Positions 15,513 to 25,652 are shown, counted from the first letter of the stretch. The stretch: 64,000 nucleotides of DNA from an uncultured Verrucomicrobia subdivision 3 bacterium (GCA_903865745.1 CAIPKV010000078.1:1-64000); one strand, 5' to 3'. Numbers and translations are program-made. The notes: generated from the sequence alone by a model not told the origin.

Positions 15513-16568
15513 TTATTTCAAACCCTGCGCGCGCCGTAAGTCGCCGATTTCCTTGAGCCGGGCCACGAAGGCATCGGCAATCCGGCCGGCGCGGTTGGGG
15601 CCGACATCGAGCAGATAGTTCGCCTGACGGTCGTTGCACTTGTTGAGCGCGCCGACCACGTCAGCCGCGCTGCGGAGGTGGGTTTCAAGCCCGGGCTGCC
15701 AGAACCAATTACCACTGTTCACGATGGTATCGCACACCTCCGAGGGCACGGTGTTGGTAACCGGGGGGAAACCCTTCTCATTTTTGTAGATCGGGTATTC
15801 GTAACTGTAGATATCCGTTTCGCTCAACTTGTGGGAGTTGTTGGCGATGACCAGACAGTTAGGCTGGAGCTGGTGGATGAGCGCCTTGAGGTCGGCCCAC
15901 TCTTTCGTCTTAAGTTTCACCTTGTATTGATCACACCAGATTAGATCAATCGGACCGTAACGGGTGAGCAGCTCGGTGAATTCCTGGCGCATGCAGCCCG
16001 CGTAGTCGCCCTGCGCTTCGGGCGGCATGCCATGGAGGGAGGGCTGGTTCGTCGGCAACGTGTTGCCGTAACGATTGTCGTAATTGCCGGGCGCACAATA
16101 ATAGAAGCCGACCTTGAGGCCGCGCGCGCGGAAGGCGTCCACGAACTCGCGGACCACGTCGCCCTGGCCGTTCTTGAAATTCTTGAAGGCGGTGATGTCG
16201 TGCGTGGTGCCGGCACTATCCCACAACGGATAACCTTCGGTATGCTTCACGGTCAGCACGGCGTATTTCATGCCGGCCGCCTGGGCGGCCTCGGCCCACT
16301 GCCCGCAATCAAGATTGGTCGGGGCGAACGTGAGCGGATCCTCATAGCCATTGGCCCATTCCTGACCATTGAACGTCGCGATGTTGAAGTGCAGGAATAA
16401 TCCGAATTTCCAACTCAGAAAATCCGCCTGCAACTGGGCGAGCGGCTTCACCGCTGCCGCCGCCGGGTCGGGGTTTTCCGCATATCCCGAACTGACGAGA
16501 CCCAACAGCAGCCCAACGATGGACCAGACCTTAAGATTCCGCGTGAGCTTTGAGATAATATTGTGCAC
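15513..16568 (-). CDS. GH29 alpha-L-fucosidase-like enzyme
   Basis: This 351-residue protein starts at GTG 16568 with a signal peptide (hydrophobic IVGLLLGLVSSGYA, residues 17-30), so it is exported. The catalytic barrel shows WKFGLFLHFNIATF, AAQAAGMKYAVLTVKHTEG with LWDS, GFYYCAPGNYD and GPIDLIWCDQ, where the Asp sits at the place of the GH29 nucleophile. The usual HHDGF is replaced by KHTEGY, and the C-terminal beta-sandwich of full fucosidases is absent, so it is a divergent, minimal member. It lies 15 bp after purL and upstream of the GH97 gene. Fucose specificity is inferred from family only. Confidence 0.8.
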   Translation of the reverse strand: MHNIISKLTRNLKVWSIVGLLLGLVSSGYAENPDPAAAAVKPLAQLQADFLSWKFGLFLHFNIATFNGQEWANGYEDPLTFAPTNLDCGQWAEAAQAAGMKYAVLTVKHTEGYPLWDSAGTTHDITAFKNFKNGQGDVVREFVDAFRARGLKVGFYYCAPGNYDNRYGNTLPTNQPSLHGMPPEAQGDYAGCMRQEFTELLTRYGPIDLIWCDQYKVKLKTKEWADLKALIHQLQPNCLVIANNSHKLSETDIYSYEYPIYKNEKGFPPVTNTVPSEVCDTIVNSGNWFWQPGLETHLRSAADVVGALNKCNDRQANYLLDVGPNRAGRIADAFVARLKEIGDLRRAQGLK

Positions 16569-16583
16569 AGCCAGACCTGAGAT

Positions 16584-18905
16584 TTACGCCATGGCGCGGG
16601 CGATACTGTTCCACCAGGCGTCGTGCAGTTCGGTGAGCGGGGCGGAGAATTCACCGCTGGCTGTCTTCACGGTCAGCGTGTCGCCACCAACTTTGCCAAT
16701 CTGCACGGCGGGCACGCCCATGAGCTTGGCGCGTTCGACGACTTTTACCGCTTCCACGGCTTTGCAACTGATGACGATGCGCGACTGGGTTTCGCCAAAG
16801 AGCAAGGCGTCGAGACGCACATCTTTCAGCGCGGACAGATCAATGGTCGCACCAATCAAGCGCGGAGTGTCACGGGCGATGAGTTGCGAAATGCAGCTCT
16901 CGGCGAGCGCGACGGCGAGGCCGCCCTCGCTGCAATCGTGCGCGCTCTTCACGAGCCCGGAGTGAATCAGGCCGATGAGCGTGGTGTGCAGCGTCTTCGC
17001 CACTTCGAGGTCGCAGCGCGGCGGTGAACCGTTCTTCTGACCATGAATGACTTGCAGATACGCACTGCCGCCCAGGCCAAGAATCGGGTCGGTGGTGTCC
17101 ACGGCGTCGCCGAGCAGGATGATGGCGTCGCCCGCGTCCTTGAACCATTGGGTGGTGACGTGCTCCGGTTTGTCGATGAGGCCGACGACGGAAATCGTGG
17201 GCGTGGGGTCAATCGGACCAGCGGGGCTTTGATTGTACAGCGAGCAATTGCCGCCGGTGACGGGGGCGTTGAAGGCTTTGCAACCTTCGGCCAGACCGCG
17301 CACGGATTCCTTGATTTGCCAGAACAGCTCGGGCTTGAGCGGGCTGGGCATGTTGAGATTGTCCGTGGCGCCGAGCGGCAAGGCGCCGGAGCAAGCGAGA
17401 TTGCGGCAGGCCTCAGCGACGGCGCTCTTGGCGCCTTCGTAAGGGTCGAGATAGACGTAGCCACCGTTGCAATCCACGGTCATGGCAATCAATTTGTCCG
17501 GCACCGGCTTGCCAGCGACTTGCGCCGCCAGCTCGGCGGTCATCACGGGCAGCGAATCGGCCTTGATGCGAATGACGGCGGCGTCGCTGCCGGGTAGTAC
17601 AACGGAGCCATCGCGCACTTGATGATCGTATTGGCGATAGACCCAGTTCTTGGACGCAATGCTCGGCCACGCAAGCAGCTTCTTCAAATTGTCAGCGGGC
17701 GATGTGGTATCGGCAATGCCATCGAGGCGGAAGGCGCGGACGGCTTTGAGATAGGCGGGCTCCACGGCTTCGCGCTGATAGACGGGCGATTCATCGGCAA
17801 TCTTCTTCGCGGGAATATCCACGACGAGTTTGCCACCGTGACGCACTTTCATGTGGCCGGTGTCGGTGATGATGCCAATCTCGGACCACGGCAAATCCCA
17901 CTTGTCGAAGATGCGCTTCACTTCCTCTTCGCGGCCCTTGTGGACGACGATGAGCATGCGCTCCTGCGATTCCGAGAGCATGATTTCGTAGCTGCTCATG
18001 TTCGGTGCGCGCTGCGGAACCTTGTCGAGTTCGATCTCGATGCCGGTGCTGGCGCGCGCGGCCATTTCGCACGTGGAGCAGGTCAAGCCCGCCGCGCCCA
18101 TGTCCTGCATACCCGCGACCGCGCCGGTGGCGAGGAGTTCGAGACAGGCTTCGCACACGAGCTTTTCCATGAAGGGATCGCCCACCTGCACCGCGCCGCG
18201 CTGTTGCTCGGCGGATTCCTCGGTTAAATCCTGCGAAGCAAAGGCCGCCCCCGCGAGGCCGTCGCGACCGGTGGCCGGGCCGACGTAGAACACGGGATTG
18301 CCCACACCCTTGGCCGCGCCGCGCGTGATCTGTTCGTGGCGCAGCACGCCGAGGCAGAAGGCGTTCACGAGCGGATTGCCCTGGTAGGTCTTGTCGAAGT
18401 ACACCTCGCCCGCCACAGTGGGGATGCCGAAGCAATTGCCGTAATGCGCGATGCCGCTGACGACGCCGCTGAATAAACGGCGCACGGTGGGATCAGAAAG
18501 TTCGCCAAAGCGCAGGGAATTGACCGCGCAAACGGGCCGCGCACCCATCGTAAAAATGTCGCGCACAATGCCGCCGACGCCGGTGGTCGCGCCCTGAAAC
18601 GGCTCGACGGCGCTCGGATGGTTGTGCGATTCGATCTTGAAGGCGATGGCGATGCCGTCGCCAATATCAATGATGCCGGCGTTTTCCTCACCCGCGCCCA
18701 CGAGAATCTTGGGCGACTTGGTGGGGAAGGTTTTGAGCAGCGGCTTGGTGTTCTTGTAGCTGCAATGCTCGCTCCACATCACGGAAAAAATGCCGAGCTC
18801 GGTGTAGCTGGGCGTGCGGCCGAGGATGGCCACGGCGTGCGCATATTCTTCAGGCGTGAGGTTGTGCTTGGCAACCAACTCGGGGGTAATGGCGGGTTCG
18901 GTCAT
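16584..18905 (-). CDS. purL: Phosphoribosylformylglycinamidine synthase subunit PurL
   Basis: This 773-residue ATP-dependent synthetase of de novo purine synthesis converts FGAR to FGAM with ammonia delivered by PurQ. The length fits the small (Bacillus-type) PurL. Motifs seen include [49 protein letters not shown] and the C-terminal [15 protein letters not shown]. It forms an operon with purQ (12 bp upstream) and purS. The GH29 gene follows after 15 bp, which may place it on the same transcript. Confidence 0.97.
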   Translation of the reverse strand: MTEPAITPELVAKHNLTPEEYAHAVAILGRTPSYTELGIFSVMWSEHCSYKNTKPLLKTFPTKSPKILVGAGEENAGIIDIGDGIAIAFKIESHNHPSAVEPFQGATTGVGGIVRDIFTMGARPVCAVNSLRFGELSDPTVRRLFSGVVSGIAHYGNCFGIPTVAGEVYFDKTYQGNPLVNAFCLGVLRHEQITRGAAKGVGNPVFYVGPATGRDGLAGAAFASQDLTEESAEQQRGAVQVGDPFMEKLVCEACLELLATGAVAGMQDMGAAGLTCSTCEMAARASTGIEIELDKVPQRAPNMSSYEIMLSESQERMLIVVHKGREEEVKRIFDKWDLPWSEIGIITDTGHMKVRHGGKLVVDIPAKKIADESPVYQREAVEPAYLKAVRAFRLDGIADTTSPADNLKKLLAWPSIASKNWVYRQYDHQVRDGSVVLPGSDAAVIRIKADSLPVMTAELAAQVAGKPVPDKLIAMTVDCNGGYVYLDPYEGAKSAVAEACRNLACSGALPLGATDNLNMPSPLKPELFWQIKESVRGLAEGCKAFNAPVTGGNCSLYNQSPAGPIDPTPTISVVGLIDKPEHVTTQWFKDAGDAIILLGDAVDTTDPILGLGGSAYLQVIHGQKNGSPPRCDLEVAKTLHTTLIGLIHSGLVKSAHDCSEGGLAVALAESCISQLIARDTPRLIGATIDLSALKDVRLDALLFGETQSRIVISCKAVEAVKVVERAKLMGVPAVQIGKVGGDTLTVKTASGEFSAPLTELHDAWWNSIARAMA

Positions 18906-18917
18906 CGGAGAAATTGT

Positions 18918-19628
18918 TTAAGCCGCTTGCGCGACGGGTTTGTTCTTCAGCGCGGCGAAGATGCTTTCGAAAATCCATTTGCCATCGTCACTGCCGAGCA
19001 GTGTTTCGCAGGCGCGTTCGGGATGCGGCATGAGACCGGCGACGTTGCGCTGGTCATTGCAGATGCCGGCGATGTTTTGTAACGCGCCATTGGGATTCGC
19101 GCTGTCGGTGAGGTTGCCGTCCTGGTCGCAATATTGCCACAAGATTTGATTATTGGCTTTCAACTTCGCGAGCGTGGCTTCATCCGCAAAGTAGCAGCCT
19201 TCACCGTGGGCGATGGGCACGCGGAGGATTTTTCCCGCCGGAATCTTATTGGTGAACGGGGAATCGATGGTGGCCGTCTTGAGAAAGATGTTTTCGCAAT
19301 GGAACTGCAAATCGCGATTGCGGATCAGCGCCCCGGGCAGCAGACCAGCCTCGGTGAGGACTTGGAAACCATTGCAGATACCAAGGACGAGGCCGCCGTT
19401 GTCGGCGAACTGCTTGACGGCCTGCATCACGGGACTGAACCGCGCAATGGCGCCGCAGCGCAAATAATCGCCGTAACTGAATCCGCCAGGCACGATGACG
19501 CAGTCGGTGTCGCCGAGCGAGGCGTCCTTGTGCCAGACGAGGCGCGCGGAATGGCCAAGCAAACGGACGGCGTGGACGGCGTCCTGGTCGCAGTTGCTGG
19601 CGGGGAATTGGAGGACGGCAAAGTTCAT
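18918..19628 (-). CDS. purQ: Phosphoribosylformylglycinamidine synthase subunit PurQ
   Basis: The 236-residue glutaminase subunit supplies ammonia to PurL. It is a class I glutamine amidotransferase: FPASNCDQDAVHA start, VPGGFSYGDYLRCGAIAR, the nucleophile in GICNGFQVL, and the His-Glu end LMPHPERACE. Length is slightly above that of Bacillus PurQ. Between it and purS lie about 85 bp of AT-rich word-like sequence (repeats of the type CGTAAAT). Confidence 0.97.
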   Translation of the reverse strand: MNFAVLQFPASNCDQDAVHAVRLLGHSARLVWHKDASLGDTDCVIVPGGFSYGDYLRCGAIARFSPVMQAVKQFADNGGLVLGICNGFQVLTEAGLLPGALIRNRDLQFHCENIFLKTATIDSPFTNKIPAGKILRVPIAHGEGCYFADEATLAKLKANNQILWQYCDQDGNLTDSANPNGALQNIAGICNDQRNVAGLMPHPERACETLLGSDDGKWIFESIFAALKNKPVAQAA

Positions 19629-19712
19629 TTTGATTTAGGATTCACGATTTAAGATTTACGCGTCGAAAGGCTGTAGCCGCTCGTCCATCGTAAATCGCAT
19701 ATCGTAAATGCT

Positions 19713-19955
19713 TTATTCGATTTCGAGCTTGTAGTCTTCGATCACGGGGTTGCTCAACAATTTGAAGGCGGCGTCATTCAAGGCTTTATGCGCAGCGGCT
19801 TTATCGGTGCCGGGCGCGAGGTCGATCTCAATGTATTTGCCGATGTGCACGCCGGTGACATCGGTGTAACCCATGTGGGCGAGGGCGGTCTGAACGGTTT
19901 TGCCCTGCGGATCGAGCACGGCTTTCTTCGGAGTAATGATGATTTTGGCTTTCAT
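19713..19955 (-). CDS. purS: Phosphoribosylformylglycinamidine synthase subunit PurS
   Basis: This 80-residue subunit bridges PurL and PurQ. It starts MKAKIIITPKKAVLDPQGKT and shows GYTDVTGVHIGKYIEIDL, the usual PurS beta-alpha-beta pattern. ATG 19955 is chosen over an upstream in-frame ATG because the 16 extra residues are not part of the family. It is first in the purSQL operon and divergent from zwf. Confidence 0.95.
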   Translation of the reverse strand: MKAKIIITPKKAVLDPQGKTVQTALAHMGYTDVTGVHIGKYIEIDLAPGTDKAAAHKALNDAAFKLLSNPVIEDYKLEIE

Positions 19956-20147
19956 GCTTGCGCTCGAAAATTTTGCGGAAAGAAGCCAGCGGAAGCGAGC
20001 CAAAAAAGGTTATCGTGTGAGTTTGTGGCATGAACTTGGACTGGTTTCAGACGCAACCACCAGCGCCACCAGTCTTTTTATGCGGTTTTCATTAACAAGC
20101 CATAAGTGGAGTTGAAATTCGCCGGCGTTTGGGCGAAAGTTGCGGCC

Positions 20148-21695
20148 ATGCGAATCTTGAATTCACCGAATAAGGCCGGCGGCAACGGCGACCGTAAGAG
20201 CCTGGAGGCCTGTTCCATCGTCATCTTCGGCGCGAGCGGCGACCTGACCGCGCGCAAGCTGATCCCCGCGCTCTATCACCTGTTCAAGGATAAGCTGATG
20301 CCGGAGACGTTTCGCGTCATCGGCTTCGCGCGCCGTGAAAAGACCGACGCCTCGTGGCGCACGGAGCTGCGTGCGGCGCTCGACCAGTTTTCCCGCACCA
20401 AACCGGTGGACGGAAAAGTCTGGGCGGCCTTCGCCGAAAACATTTTTTATTGCGTCGGCGACCTGACCGACAAGGCGGCCTACGCCAAACTTGGCAAACA
20501 GTTGGAATCGTTCGGCAATCCGGCGTTGCGCGACAACCTGCTCTTCTATCTGGCAATTTCACCCAGCCAGTTCGGCGAAGTAGTCGAGCAGGTGCATTGC
20601 TCCCAGCTCTTGAAACGCGACGGCCCGGGCTGGCAGCGGCTCGTCGTCGAGAAACCGTTCGGCCACGACCTCGCTTCAGCTGAGGCGCTCAACCGCGAAT
20701 TGACACGCTATGCGCACGAGCGGCAGGTGTTTCGCATTGACCATTATCTGGGTAAGGAAACGGTGCAGAACATTCTGATGTTCCGCTTTTCTAATTCCAT
20801 TTTCGAACGCCTGTGGAACCGCGAATCTGTCGATTCTGTCCAGATCACCGTCAGCGAAAAGATTGGGGTCGGTGACCGCGGCGGCTATTACGAGGAGGCT
20901 GGCGCGCTGCGCGACATGGTGCAGAACCACATGCTGCAAGTGCTTTCGCTCATCGCGATGGAACCGCCGGTGTCGCTCGAAGCCGAAGCCGTGCGTGACG
21001 AAAAGGTGAAACTACTTAAATCCATTCGTCCGTTATCTGTGGAAGATGTCGCAAAACAAATCGTGCGCGGCCAATACTTCGCCGGCGCCGTTAACGGCGA
21101 GCCGCGGCCCGGTTACCGTCAGGAAGTCAAAGTGAAGCCTGACTCGAACGTTGAGACTTTTGTCGCTTTGAAGCTGCTCATAGATAATTGGCGTTGGAGT
21201 GGCGTGCCGTTTTATCTGCGCACGGGCAAAAACCTGCCGCAGAGCGCGAGCGAAGTGCGGATTCAGTTCCGCCCGACGCCGAATGTGTTGTTCGCCGCGC
21301 AATGCGGTTCGCACCTCGACGCCAACGCGCTGACTTTGCGCCTGCAACCGAACGAAGGCATTTCGCTTCACTTCAACGGCAAGGTGCCTGGCACCACATT
21401 GGGCGTGCGGCCGGTGCGGATGCATTTTAGTTACAACGCCGAGTTCGGCGCCTATACGCCCGAAGCCTATGAGCGCCTACTGTTGGAGGCTATTGCCGGA
21501 GACGCGACGCTCTTCATCCGCCGCGACGAAGTCGAGACCGCGTGGAAGATCGCCGACTCCATCCGCACGGGTTGGGAAAACAAGCCGCTCACGAACCGCG
21601 AGTTTTATGCCGCCGGCACCTGGGGGCCGATTGCCGCCGATGACCTGCTGGCACAAACCGGCCACGAATGGCATGAACCGCAGGTCATCAACTAA
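20148..21695 (+). CDS. zwf: Glucose-6-phosphate 1-dehydrogenase
   Basis: This enzyme of 515 residues (from ATG 20148) oxidises glucose-6-phosphate to the 6-phosphogluconolactone with NAD(P), the entry to the oxidative pentose phosphate pathway. The NADP-binding FGASGDLTARKLIPALY is near residue 28 and the active-site RIDHYLGKE near residue 200. EKPFG and the C-terminal domain are complete. An upstream start at 20106 is possible but adds no family sequence. It is divergent from purS and followed 9 bp later by a secreted phosphatase-like gene. Confidence 0.96.
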   Translation: MRILNSPNKAGGNGDRKSLEACSIVIFGASGDLTARKLIPALYHLFKDKLMPETFRVIGFARREKTDASWRTELRAALDQFSRTKPVDGKVWAAFAENIFYCVGDLTDKAAYAKLGKQLESFGNPALRDNLLFYLAISPSQFGEVVEQVHCSQLLKRDGPGWQRLVVEKPFGHDLASAEALNRELTRYAHERQVFRIDHYLGKETVQNILMFRFSNSIFERLWNRESVDSVQITVSEKIGVGDRGGYYEEAGALRDMVQNHMLQVLSLIAMEPPVSLEAEAVRDEKVKLLKSIRPLSVEDVAKQIVRGQYFAGAVNGEPRPGYRQEVKVKPDSNVETFVALKLLIDNWRWSGVPFYLRTGKNLPQSASEVRIQFRPTPNVLFAAQCGSHLDANALTLRLQPNEGISLHFNGKVPGTTLGVRPVRMHFSYNAEFGAYTPEAYERLLLEAIAGDATLFIRRDEVETAWKIADSIRTGWENKPLTNREFYAAGTWGPIAADDLLAQTGHEWHEPQVIN

Positions 21696-21704
21696 GGTAG
21701 CTTC

Positions 21705-22322
21705 ATGAAAACCAAACTGCGGCTCGGCGCCTTACTGGCGCTATTAATATCGACCTCTGTCTTTGCCCAGCCGGCCACTAGCGAAAAATGCAGCGCGTTG
21801 CAAAACGCCCTTATCCTGATTATTCGCCATGCCGAAAAGCCAGCCAGCGGCTACGGACTATCCGCCACCGGCCAAGCACGGGCGGCGGCATACGGGGATT
21901 ATTTTAAGAACTTCACCAACACGGCGGACGGCCAGCCGTTGAAGATAAATTACATTTTTGCCGCCGCTGATACCGAGAAGAGCCATCGCCCTCGCCTTAC
22001 CATTGAACCGACTAGTAAAGCGTTGGGAATCGCGATTGATAGCCGGTTTAAGGATAAAAATCCCCAAGCCTTGGCGAATGAAATACACGCCAAACCGCAC
22101 GGCACGGAGATTTTAATCGCGTGGCATCATGGCGAAATCCCCGCATTGATGCGAGCGCTTGGTGCTGATCCAGCAACCGTCATCCCGAAAGCTAAATGGC
22201 CGGACAACGTATTCGGCTGGGTGATTGAACTGCACTACGATGCCGACGGACGCCTGGCGGAAGCCACCCGTATCAACGAAAAGCTGATGCCGGATGACTC
22301 AGCTGGGCATGCGGAAGAATAA
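21705..22322 (+). CDS. Secreted histidine phosphatase superfamily protein
   Basis: This 205-residue protein has a cleavable signal peptide (residues 1-22, ending VFA-QP). The phosphatase signature LIIRHAEKP supplies the catalytic Arg-His, LSATGQARAAAYGDYF follows as in the superfamily, and a second His lies in IAWHHGEIPAL. Family members hydrolyse phosphomonoesters; the substrate is unknown. It starts 9 bp after zwf and is probably cotranscribed. Confidence 0.8.
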   Translation: MKTKLRLGALLALLISTSVFAQPATSEKCSALQNALILIIRHAEKPASGYGLSATGQARAAAYGDYFKNFTNTADGQPLKINYIFAAADTEKSHRPRLTIEPTSKALGIAIDSRFKDKNPQALANEIHAKPHGTEILIAWHHGEIPALMRALGADPATVIPKAKWPDNVFGWVIELHYDADGRLAEATRINEKLMPDDSAGHAEE

Positions 22323-22569
22323 CTGTAGCATTTCTGGGCAAAAGTGTCCCCATTCTAAACACCTTCTTCTAGTGCCTCCAAAAAATTTAAAGCAGTTCGT
22401 TTTAACTTGTAACCAAACGGTTAATTAGGTATCTATTAAGGCGTCAGTAACGGTAAGTTTTTTGATAATTTATTGAACCTTTTTCCGGCAGCAGCGTCGG
22501 AGTATATGTTGATTGAAGATTTCGCTGTCCGTTTAGGGTTGGCATAGAGGTTTTGCTTGCGGCGCGGCT

Positions 22570-22676
22570 CGGACAGCGACCCCAAGTTGGTCGCGTCGCC
22601 CTTCTGAGCGCCTGAGTGAAGGCGTATTTAACCTCATCACTACAAAGGCCGGACGCAAGTCCGGCCTTTCGCTTTT
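22570..22676 (+). ncRNA. Candidate structured small RNA or accA leader
   Basis: Three stem-loops occur in a row: GCGACC/GGTCGC (22576-22581 with 22589-22594), CGCCT/AGGCG (22609-22613 with 22620-22624), and an 11-bp terminator stem (22644-22669). The spacing and terminal position suggest a discrete transcript of roughly 100 nt or an attenuated leader of accA. It does not match SRP RNA, tmRNA, 6S RNA or RNase P as far as I can tell by eye. The 5' end is not defined, since no clear promoter was found. Confidence 0.4.
22644..22676 (+). terminator. Intrinsic terminator upstream of accA
   Basis: AAAGGCCGGAC and GTCCGGCCTTT form a perfect 11-bp stem closed by a GCAA tetraloop (22655-22658), followed by CGCTTTT. 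It ends a plus-strand transcript before accA. Confidence 0.8.
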
Positions 22677-22745
22677 ATACTGGCAGCTTTGTCAGCCTGA
22701 ATTCCGCATTGATTACCCGCTCAAAGCGATTAAAATCTCCAACGC

Positions 22746-23762
22746 ATGAAACATCGGCTCGACTTCGAAAAGCCTATCCTCGAATTACAGTCCAAGCTCG
22801 AAGAACTTCGCGAGCATCCGGAGAAACATTCGTTGGGCATTAGCTTTGAGGAGGAAATCCAGATCATTGAGAAAAAGATTGAGGAAACTCGTCGGCAAAT
22901 CTTCTTGAATCTCACGCCTTGGCAACGCGTCCAGCTCGCGCGCCATCCGCGCCGACCTTACACGCTCGATTATTTCGAAACGACTTTCACCGATTTTCAG
23001 GAACTGCACGGCGACCGGCTCTTTGCTGAGGACCGCGCGATGGTTGGCGGTTTTGCCCGGCTGGCTGGACATCATGTGCTGGTCATCGGCACGCAGAAAG
23101 GCCGCGACACCAAGGAAAACATCCTGCGCAACTTCGGTTCCGCCCACCCTGAAGGCTATCGCAAGGCACTCCGTCTGATGCAGCTCGCGAACAAGTTCGG
23201 CCTGCCCATCATCACCTTGATTGATACGGCGGGCGCGTATCCCGGCGTCGGCGCGGAAGAACGCCACATTTCTGAAGCCATCGCCGTCAACCTGCGCGAA
23301 ATGACTTTGCTCGAAGTACCCATCATCACTGCTGTCATTGGCGAAGGCGGTTCCGGTGGCGCGCTGGGCATTGGCGTCGCGGATCGCGTTTTGATTTTAG
23401 AAAACGCCTACTATTCCGTCATCAGCCCGGAGGGTTGCGCCGCCATCTTGTGGAAAGACCGCGCCAATGCCGCCAAGGCCGCTGCCGCGCTGCGCATCAC
23501 TGCGAAAGATCTGCTGGAGCTTAAGCTCGTGGATGAAATTGTGCCTGAGCCGCTGGGCGGCGCGCACACCGACCCGGCTGCCATCGCGGCGACCTTGAAA
23601 ACCCACCTCGTGAAGCATCTTGAAGAGATTCTCGCGCTCCCCGTGTCCGAGCGCCTGAAACAGCGCTACGCAAAATTCCGCGCTCACGGCCATTTCGTCG
23701 AGAAGACCGAGAACGCCGCTGAAATGAAGCCGGCTAAATCAGTCGAACCCGTCGCCGCCTGA
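22746..23762 (+). CDS. accA: Acetyl-CoA carboxylase carboxyltransferase alpha subunit
   Basis: This 338-residue subunit transfers carboxyl from carboxybiotin to acetyl-CoA with AccD, the first step of fatty acid synthesis. Typical AccA features are the N-terminal helical region (LDFEKPILELQSKLEEL), RPYTLDYFETTF, FGSAHPEGYRKALRLMQ, DTAGAYPGVGAEERH and GEGGSGGALGIGVADRV. The C-terminus has a short acidic/Ala extension. It ends 2 bp before manA; accD is not in the window. Confidence 0.97.
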   Translation: MKHRLDFEKPILELQSKLEELREHPEKHSLGISFEEEIQIIEKKIEETRRQIFLNLTPWQRVQLARHPRRPYTLDYFETTFTDFQELHGDRLFAEDRAMVGGFARLAGHHVLVIGTQKGRDTKENILRNFGSAHPEGYRKALRLMQLANKFGLPIITLIDTAGAYPGVGAEERHISEAIAVNLREMTLLEVPIITAVIGEGGSGGALGIGVADRVLILENAYYSVISPEGCAAILWKDRANAAKAAAALRITAKDLLELKLVDEIVPEPLGGAHTDPAAIAATLKTHLVKHLEEILALPVSERLKQRYAKFRAHGHFVEKTENAAEMKPAKSVEPVAA

Positions 23763-23764
23763 CC

Positions 23765-24751
23765 ATGCTTTATCCGTTTGTTTTCAGTCCGATCTTCAAG
23801 GACCGTATCTGGGGCGGACGCGAACTGGAACGGCTTTACGGCAAAACGATTCCCGCCGCCCAGCCCACCGGTGAATCATGGGAAATCTCCGACCGACCCG
23901 GCGACGCCAGCGTCATTGCGAACGGTCCGCTCGCCGGCAAAGATTTGCGCTGGCTCATGGAAAACCATGCGGCGGAAATTCTCGGCGACGCCAAGCCAGC
24001 GGCGGCGGGCCGCTTCCCGTTGCTCTGCAAAATTCTCGACGCGCGCGAAAAGCTCTCGTTGCAAGTCCACCCGCCGGCGAGCAAGGCCGCGGAACTTAAA
24101 GGCGAACCCAAGACGGAAATGTGGTTCATCACCGATGCCGCGCCGGACGCGAGCTTGTATGTCGGCCTCAAGCGCGGCGTGACCCGCGCGGAGTTTGAAC
24201 AGAAGATTTCTGACGGCAGCGTGGCTGATTGTTTTCACCGGATTCCGGTGAAGGCCGGCGACACGATGTTTCTGCCCAGCGGTCGCGTTCATGCCATCGG
24301 CGACGGCTTGGTGATTTTCGAGATCCAGCAGAACTCCGACACGACCTACCGCGTGTTCGACTGGAATCGCGTCGGCTTGGACGGCCAGCCGCGCGAATTG
24401 CACATCACCCAATCACTGGCAAGCATTGACTTCAACGACTTCGAACCAAAGCTCGTACCGGCGAAATACAATCAGGCCGCGAAGTTCAAATACCGTCACC
24501 TCGTCCAAGACCCGCTGTTCAATGTCCAGGAAATGATCTTTGAAAATGCCGGATCGTTCGTGCTGGCGGGGCAATTGTTGCGCATCATCGCCGTCGTCAA
24601 AGGCGCGGTGGAAGTGATTGATGCGGCCAGTAAAATCTCCGTTGAACTAAAGCCCGGTCAGTTCGGTTTGATTCCAGCCAGTTTGAAGGGCGTTGAAATC
24701 AAAGCGGCAGCGCAGTCGACTTTCCTCTGCGTGGAAGCCGAACCGAACTGA
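23765..24751 (+). CDS. manA: Mannose-6-phosphate isomerase, class I
   Basis: This 328-residue zinc enzyme interconverts mannose-6-phosphate and fructose-6-phosphate. The bacterial short form is visible: IFKDRIWGGRELERL, GESWEISDRPGDAS, LSLQVHPPASKA (zinc ligands), KTEMWFI, and the cupin segment PSGRVHAIGDGLVIFEIQQ. The start lies 2 bp after accA, implying translational coupling. Confidence 0.93.
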   Translation: MLYPFVFSPIFKDRIWGGRELERLYGKTIPAAQPTGESWEISDRPGDASVIANGPLAGKDLRWLMENHAAEILGDAKPAAAGRFPLLCKILDAREKLSLQVHPPASKAAELKGEPKTEMWFITDAAPDASLYVGLKRGVTRAEFEQKISDGSVADCFHRIPVKAGDTMFLPSGRVHAIGDGLVIFEIQQNSDTTYRVFDWNRVGLDGQPRELHITQSLASIDFNDFEPKLVPAKYNQAAKFKYRHLVQDPLFNVQEMIFENAGSFVLAGQLLRIIAVVKGAVEVIDAASKISVELKPGQFGLIPASLKGVEIKAAAQSTFLCVEAEPN

Positions 24752-24753
24752 AG

Positions 24754-24966
24754 TCACCACAGAGTTCCGAATGACGGCTGGTGTTTTTCGAGATGTTCTC
24801 CCGCCCCCAATTGTTCCAACATCATTTTAGCCCTGAGCCTTAATTTCTTTCCACCGCTGGCAGCGGCGATTTCAGCGGAGTATTTCTCCTCGATGGACTT
24901 GGCGAGTTTCTTCTGATTAGCGCGCATCAGCCTCGTTGCGCCGTCGGCGACAAATTTATTCTTCAT
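24754..24966 (-). CDS. Small basic hypothetical protein after yqgE
   Basis: This 70-residue, Lys/Arg/Ala-rich, probably helical protein (ANQKKLAKSIEEKYSAEI, KKLRLRAKMMLEQL) starts 9 bp downstream of yqgE on the same strand. It has no signal peptide or known motif. The tight spacing to yqgE supports it as real; the function is unknown. Confidence 0.55.
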   Translation of the reverse strand: MKNKFVADGATRLMRANQKKLAKSIEEKYSAEIAAASGGKKLRLRAKMMLEQLGAGEHLEKHQPSFGTLW

Positions 24967-24975
24967 GGCGCGGTT

Positions 24976-25539
24976 TTAATTCCACGACAAGTCTTCTGGC
25001 GTCTGCGCGAGCAGCTTGTTCTTCCAGCCGCCTTTGCGTTGCAAGACTTTTTGCCAGAGCTGTTCCGGCGGCGTCTCAAACACCAGCTCCAATGACGCCG
25101 GAAACGTCAGCCACGATTTCCGTTTCATCTCGCTCTCCAACTGGCCGGGGCTCCAGCCGGCGTAGCCAGCGAACATCCGCACCTTTTTCGTGGCAGAAAA
25201 AGCCTCGCCAATCTCCAGCAGATCATCAAGCGAATGGCCGAGCGCAAGGTTCGGCATCACGTCGGCATCGGGGATAAAGCTGTCCGTGTGCAGGTAGCTC
25301 AATGCGCCGGGCTGCACCGGACCGCCGAGATAAAGTGGTGCGGTCTTGAGCGGCTCCGGCAGGTCCGCGATGATCAGGTCGCCGACGGCCTTGCCGACGG
25401 TGCGGTTGAGGACGAGGCCGAACGCGCCCTCGGCATCGTGCTTGCAGACGAGCAGGACGGTGTGCTGAAAAAACGAGCCGCCGAGTTGCCCGCTATCGAG
25501 CAGCAGCTTGCCTTGAAGAAATTTTGGATTGGTGGCCAT
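24976..25539 (-). CDS. YqgE/AlgH family protein
   Basis: This 187-residue DUF179 protein starts at ATG 25539 (MATNPKFLQGKLLL). Family features include FFQHTVLLVCKHDAEGAFGLVLNRT, LYLGGPVQPGALSYLH and FAGYAGWSPGQLESE. YqgE/AlgH proteins are cytoplasmic and widespread; their biochemical role is not established. It forms a pair with a small downstream ORF. Confidence 0.92.
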   Translation of the reverse strand: MATNPKFLQGKLLLDSGQLGGSFFQHTVLLVCKHDAEGAFGLVLNRTVGKAVGDLIIADLPEPLKTAPLYLGGPVQPGALSYLHTDSFIPDADVMPNLALGHSLDDLLEIGEAFSATKKVRMFAGYAGWSPGQLESEMKRKSWLTFPASLELVFETPPEQLWQKVLQRKGGWKNKLLAQTPEDLSWN

Positions 25540-25652
25540 CGCTGATTTAATTTGCACCAACTTTACGCCGCTGGCAAAAAAGAAAACGCCCAGCCGTCGA
25601 ACTATTCAGCCACGATGAAACACAGATTGAACACAGATGCCGAAGTTTTGGC

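Larger units (their letters stand above)
22323..22745. other. 423-bp intergenic region upstream of accA
   Basis: The left half (22323-22520) is AT-rich and contains no ORF or convincing promoter. The right half (22560-22680) is GC-rich and folds into three consecutive hairpins, described separately as a candidate small RNA with an intrinsic terminator. The accA start follows 68 bp after the terminator T-run. Confidence 0.6.
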
